6,892 nt of DNA from Candidatus Gastranaerophilales bacterium (lineage in GTDB: Bacteria > Cyanobacteriota > Vampirovibrionia > Gastranaerophilales > Gastranaerophilaceae). A program made the position numbers and the translations under genes. Shown here one piece after another: positions 4,404 to 6,892 of the stretch. The stretch lies in the NCBI GenBank assembly GCA_900772035.1, contig CAAGQE010000052.1, forward strand, positions 1 to 6,892. Reading direction: 5' to 3'. The notes beneath the pieces were generated by a model. It was not told the origin of the DNA, did not search any database, and saw only the letters and a list, made by a program, of their open reading frames with translations. The stretch's first letter is position 1. The number at the start of each line of letters is the position of its first letter.

Positions 4404-5675
4404 CTATATCGTCGGAATTAAAAGTTCAAATTCCGTGCCGTCGTTGCCTGTTTTAACCAATTTCAAATCGCCGTATTGCTGCTCCATAAGTTTTTTGCAG
4501 ATTGCCAAACCTTGACCGTTTCCGTCGATTTTTGTAGTAAAACCTTCGTCAAATATTTTAGGAACAACGTTTTCGGGAATACCTGCACCGGAATCTTGCA
4601 CCAAAAGGCTGATTTTATTTCCTTGTTTTTCACCGATTTTAAGGGTAATTCTGCCGTTTTCTTCAATCGCATCAATACCGTTGTAAATCAAATTCAAAAT
4701 AACGCTTTGCATCTTCGTTTCGTCAATATGAACACGAAATTCTTCATTTACATAACTTTCAAGCGAAATGTTTTTCGACTTTGCCTTGGGCATTGCGAGT
4801 TGAATTACGTTATTTACGACTGTCGATAACTGTTTTTCGCTCAAAATCGGAGACGAATAACTTCTAAGTTCACTTATAAATGAAGAAATCGTACAAGCAG
4901 CCTGCTCGATACTGTTTATGGCATTTTTAACAGACTTTTCGGCTTCTTTTCCAAGTTCAACATTTTCCAGTCTTTTTTCGAGAATTTTTGTATACAAATC
5001 AATAACCGAAATGTGGTTTTTGATTTCGTGAGCCGTCATTTTTGCTTTTTCTGAAATTTGTTCGTATTCGCGGAGCAAATCTTCGGACTCCGAAAGGTTT
5101 TCCTTTTCCGCTTGAGTAAAGACCATTTCCTGATTTACGTTATTCAAGCAGTTAACAATCTTGTTAATAGCATTGTTCATTGTCTTTTGTTCACGTCTGT
5201 CAGGCGCATAAATCGTCAAATAATCATTCAAAGTGATAGTCGAATTGTCGAACATAATATTTGCGATATCCGAGATTTCTCTTGAGTTCAAAAGCAGGCA
5301 TACCTGAGTTTCACCGTTGCCCGAAAGTTCCCAATCCCAAATCAAAACCGCAGAATAACGAGGTGCAAGGATTAAGACGAACTCTGTCGTATCCCAAATC
5401 GGATTTTTGATAATGTTGATAATTTTGTCATTCGCCAAATTGTCGCAATAACAATACATTTTAACATCGGAAAATTCAAGTCTTTTGATAACTGAGGAAA
5501 TTCCGTCCGTATCGGAAAGTTTCATCAAAACCAAACCTTCGGTTGAATTTTGCTCCAAAAGAGGCTCCATCAACGAGCGCAAAATACCTTTAACGGTTTG
5601 CTTTCCGTATTCTTTATCAGAACCTGTTATTACCAAATCTCGCAAAACATTTTTGTTACCGACGTATTTAACCAT
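4404..5675 (-). CDS. cytosolic sensor histidine kinase with DICT-like N-terminal domain
   Basis: The 423-residue protein is predicted to autophosphorylate on a histidine and pass the phosphate to a response regulator that is not in this window. There is no membrane segment, so it senses an internal signal or a partner protein. Residues about 10-150 form an input region. Its EFVLILAPRYSAVLIWDWE stretch (98-116), followed by a strand-helix pattern ending near 142, resembles the DICT domain of cyanobacterial signalling proteins; this is moderate confidence. A helical linker (about 160-210) leads to the dimerisation helix with phospho-acceptor His216 in AHEIKN. The ATPase domain has the N-box LNLIYNGIDAI (327-337), D-box QDSGAGIP (360-367), F-box FDEGFTTK (375-382) and G-box DGNGQGL (384-390). 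All key kinase residues are present. ATG 5675 has AGGA (5683-5686) 7 nt upstream. The gene lies 49 bp downstream of cstA on the same strand and has a likely promoter of its own. Confidence 0.92.
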   Translation of the reverse strand: MVKYVGNKNVLRDLVITGSDKEYGKQTVKGILRSLMEPLLEQNSTEGLVLMKLSDTDGISSVIKRLEFSDVKMYCYCDNLANDKIINIIKNPIWDTTEFVLILAPRYSAVLIWDWELSGNGETQVCLLLNSREISDIANIMFDNSTITLNDYLTIYAPDRREQKTMNNAINKIVNCLNNVNQEMVFTQAEKENLSESEDLLREYEQISEKAKMTAHEIKNHISVIDLYTKILEKRLENVELGKEAEKSVKNAINSIEQAACTISSFISELRSYSSPILSEKQLSTVVNNVIQLAMPKAKSKNISLESYVNEEFRVHIDETKMQSVILNLIYNGIDAIEENGRITLKIGEKQGNKISLLVQDSGAGIPENVVPKIFDEGFTTKIDGNGQGLAICKKLMEQQYGDLKLVKTGNDGTEFELLIPTI

Positions 5676-5706
5676 ATTTCAATCCTGTGTTTCTTTTGAC
5701 TAAATC

Positions 5707-5715
5707 ATTATACCA
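5707..5715 (-). promoter_or_regulatory. extended -10 promoter element for the histidine kinase
   Basis: On the minus strand this reads TGGTATAAT, a perfect -10 hexamer with the extended TG motif, about 32 bp before the start codon. No good -35 box lies 17-18 bp upstream, which is typical of extended -10 promoters. It would allow the kinase to be expressed independently of cstA; no terminator was seen in the 49-bp gap, so cotranscription is also possible. Confidence 0.5.
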
Positions 5716-5724
5716 CATGTCTTG

Positions 5725-6892
5725 TTATACTGATATTTCTTCTTTTTCCTTAACAACCGTTATATTTTTTCTCTTTGCAAAACAGAAAAACATAACCGTC
5801 AAAGCCAAAGAAACAATTATTCCGCCGATTTTAGCATATTGAAGAGGCAAATTAAATCCGATTTTAACAAAAAGAATATATGTTGAAACAACCGCCGTCA
5901 TAAACATTGCAGGGAGCAAAGTTATCGGATAGAAACGATTATGACGTTTCAAATAAACGCTTACCGCCCAAAGAGTTATTGTCGCAAGAGTTTGATTTGC
6001 CCAAGCAAAATACATCCACAACGTAGTAATATCAACCAATGTAAATGCAATCCCCGAGCCTAAAACCAAAACGCTCAATATCATTTTTTTTTTCAAATCT
6101 TGTTGATTAATCTTCAAAAACGATGCAATCGTAAGTCTTGCGGAACGAAATGCCGTATCACCCGATGTTATCGCGAGAATAATAACAGACAAGACCGCCA
6201 ATTTTCCGCCCAAACTGCCCAAAAAAGCATGAGCAATCTGTGAAACGACCGCGCCCTGTCCGCCCTTTGTTGCAACTTCCATGAGAAGTTCCTGATTTTG
6301 ATAGAAGGCAATACCCAAAGTTGCCCATACCAAAGCAATAAAGCCTTCCAAAATCATAGCCCCGTAAAAAACTTTACGACCCTGCTTTTCGTTGCTTATA
6401 CATCTTGCCATAATCGGCGACTGAGTAGAGTGAAATCCGCTTACCGCACCGCATGCAACCGTAATGAACATCAAAGGAAATATAGGTTGCTTTGCAGGAT
6501 GCAAGTTTGTCAAAACAGGCTCTGCAAACCACGCGCGGTCAAGGTTGAATAAACAAACCAAAAGCGCCACGGTAACACCTATCAAAAGCATTGCAAACAA
6601 AGGATAAAACCGTCCGATAATCTTATCAATCGGAAGCAACGTCGCAAGAAAGTAATATCCGAAAATAACAACCGCACAAATGAAATAATTCACACCCGTA
6701 ATGCCTGAAAGCATTTTCGCGGGATTAAGAGCAAACACCGCCCCGACCAAAATCAAAATTATAACAAGAAAAATCATAAATAATAAGGCAAAATGCTTGT
6801 TTAGGACCTTACCGACGAGATAATCCATCGTACAGCCTTTAAATCGTACGGAAAACATACCAGTCATATAATCGTGAACCCCGCCCGCCAAA
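5725..6892 (-). CDS. cstA: CstA-family carbon starvation transporter, N-terminus outside window
   Basis: Multi-pass inner-membrane transporter of the CstA family. Studied members (E. coli CstA and BtsT) import peptides or pyruvate with protons; the substrate here is unknown. The frame is open at the right edge. The first codon inside is an internal TTG (Leu) in LAGGVHDYM, a conserved family segment, so roughly the first 90 residues of a short-form protein of about 480 are missing. At least seven hydrophobic segments are visible (counting from the edge, about 34-56, 66-86, 96-115, 138-152, 178-198, 229-243 and 270-287, with more after). Family motifs are SGFHSTQSPIMAR (151-163), the KVFYGAMILEG stretch (173-183), TSGDTAFRSARL (242-253) and YFAWANQTLA (294-303). 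The C-terminus is short and charged (KEKEEISV), without the extra domain of long E. coli-type CstA. A run of ten A residues in the coding strand encodes LKKKM (259-270 region). The kinase gene follows after 49 bp. Confidence 0.93.
   Translation of the reverse strand, partial: LAGGVHDYMTGMFSVRFKGCTMDYLVGKVLNKHFALLFMIFLVIILILVGAVFALNPAKMLSGITGVNYFICAVVIFGYYFLATLLPIDKIIGRFYPLFAMLLIGVTVALLVCLFNLDRAWFAEPVLTNLHPAKQPIFPLMFITVACGAVSGFHSTQSPIMARCISNEKQGRKVFYGAMILEGFIALVWATLGIAFYQNQELLMEVATKGGQGAVVSQIAHAFLGSLGGKLAVLSVIILAITSGDTAFRSARLTIASFLKINQQDLKKKMILSVLVLGSGIAFTLVDITTLWMYFAWANQTLATITLWAVSVYLKRHNRFYPITLLPAMFMTAVVSTYILFVKIGFNLPLQYAKIGGIIVSLALTVMFFCFAKRKNITVVKEKEEISV

Noticed and set aside
4476..4829. 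117-codon + strand frame antisense to the histidine kinase
   Set aside because: Lies opposite the conserved ATPase boxes of the kinase and has no supported start.
6298..6552. 84-codon + strand frame antisense to cstA
   Set aside because: Shadow of conserved transmembrane and SGFHSTQSP coding sequence.
1..6892. Mobile elements, CRISPR arrays, tRNA or toxin-antitoxin genes
   Set aside because: No transposase, spaced repeats, terminal inverted repeats or cloverleaf sequences were seen; gaps between genes are short and mostly filled by promoters and terminators.

Overview
The window (6892 bp, AT-rich, roughly 40% G+C by eye) is ordinary bacterial chromosome. It carries eight protein genes, one candidate small RNA and no mobile elements, tRNA, rRNA or CRISPR. 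The best guess for the source is a gut non-photosynthetic cyanobacterial relative (Melainabacteria / Gastranaerophilales type), with an anaerobic Clostridia-like Firmicute as the alternative. The reasons are a cytosolic histidine kinase whose N-terminal region resembles the DICT sensor domain common in Cyanobacteria, a GAF-GGDEF protein, an anaerobe-type rubredoxin, a short-form CstA transporter, and a MurT ligase plus a coaD-linked helical protein otherwise familiar from Firmicutes. This is inference, not proof.

Layout. Bases 1-1201 (+): the 3' part of a GAF-GGDEF diguanylate cyclase, then a rubredoxin gene only 2 bp downstream. Bases 1202-1362: a noncoding gap with a well-formed sigma70-type promoter, about 65-70 nt of transcript without a convincing ORF, and a strong intrinsic terminator, read here as a candidate small RNA. 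Bases 1363-2709 (-): murT, the Mur-ligase subunit of lipid II isoglutaminyl synthase, without a gatD partner beside it. Bases 2710-2786: a divergent promoter region with apparently overlapping promoters. Bases 2787-3107 (+): an unrecognised 106-aa single-pass membrane protein. Bases 3205-4324 (+): coaD (phosphopantetheine adenylyltransferase) followed by a 207-aa helical protein related to the 'V-ATPase subunit H-like' family often found next to coaD in Clostridia, closed by a bidirectional terminator at 4338-4368. Bases 4404-6892 (-): a DICT-like histidine kinase downstream of a CstA-family peptide/pyruvate-type transporter whose 5' end lies outside the window.

The genes do not form one pathway. 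Housekeeping functions (CoA synthesis, peptidoglycan amidation) are mixed with signalling (c-di-GMP, histidine kinase) and carbon-scavenging or redox functions. Three groupings may be functional: diguanylate cyclase with rubredoxin, coaD with the helical protein, and cstA with the kinase. Items most worth following up are the 1226-1329 promoter-RNA-terminator unit, the orphan kinase behind cstA, the solitary murT with a shortened zinc knuckle, and the rubredoxin lacking both conserved knuckle glycines.
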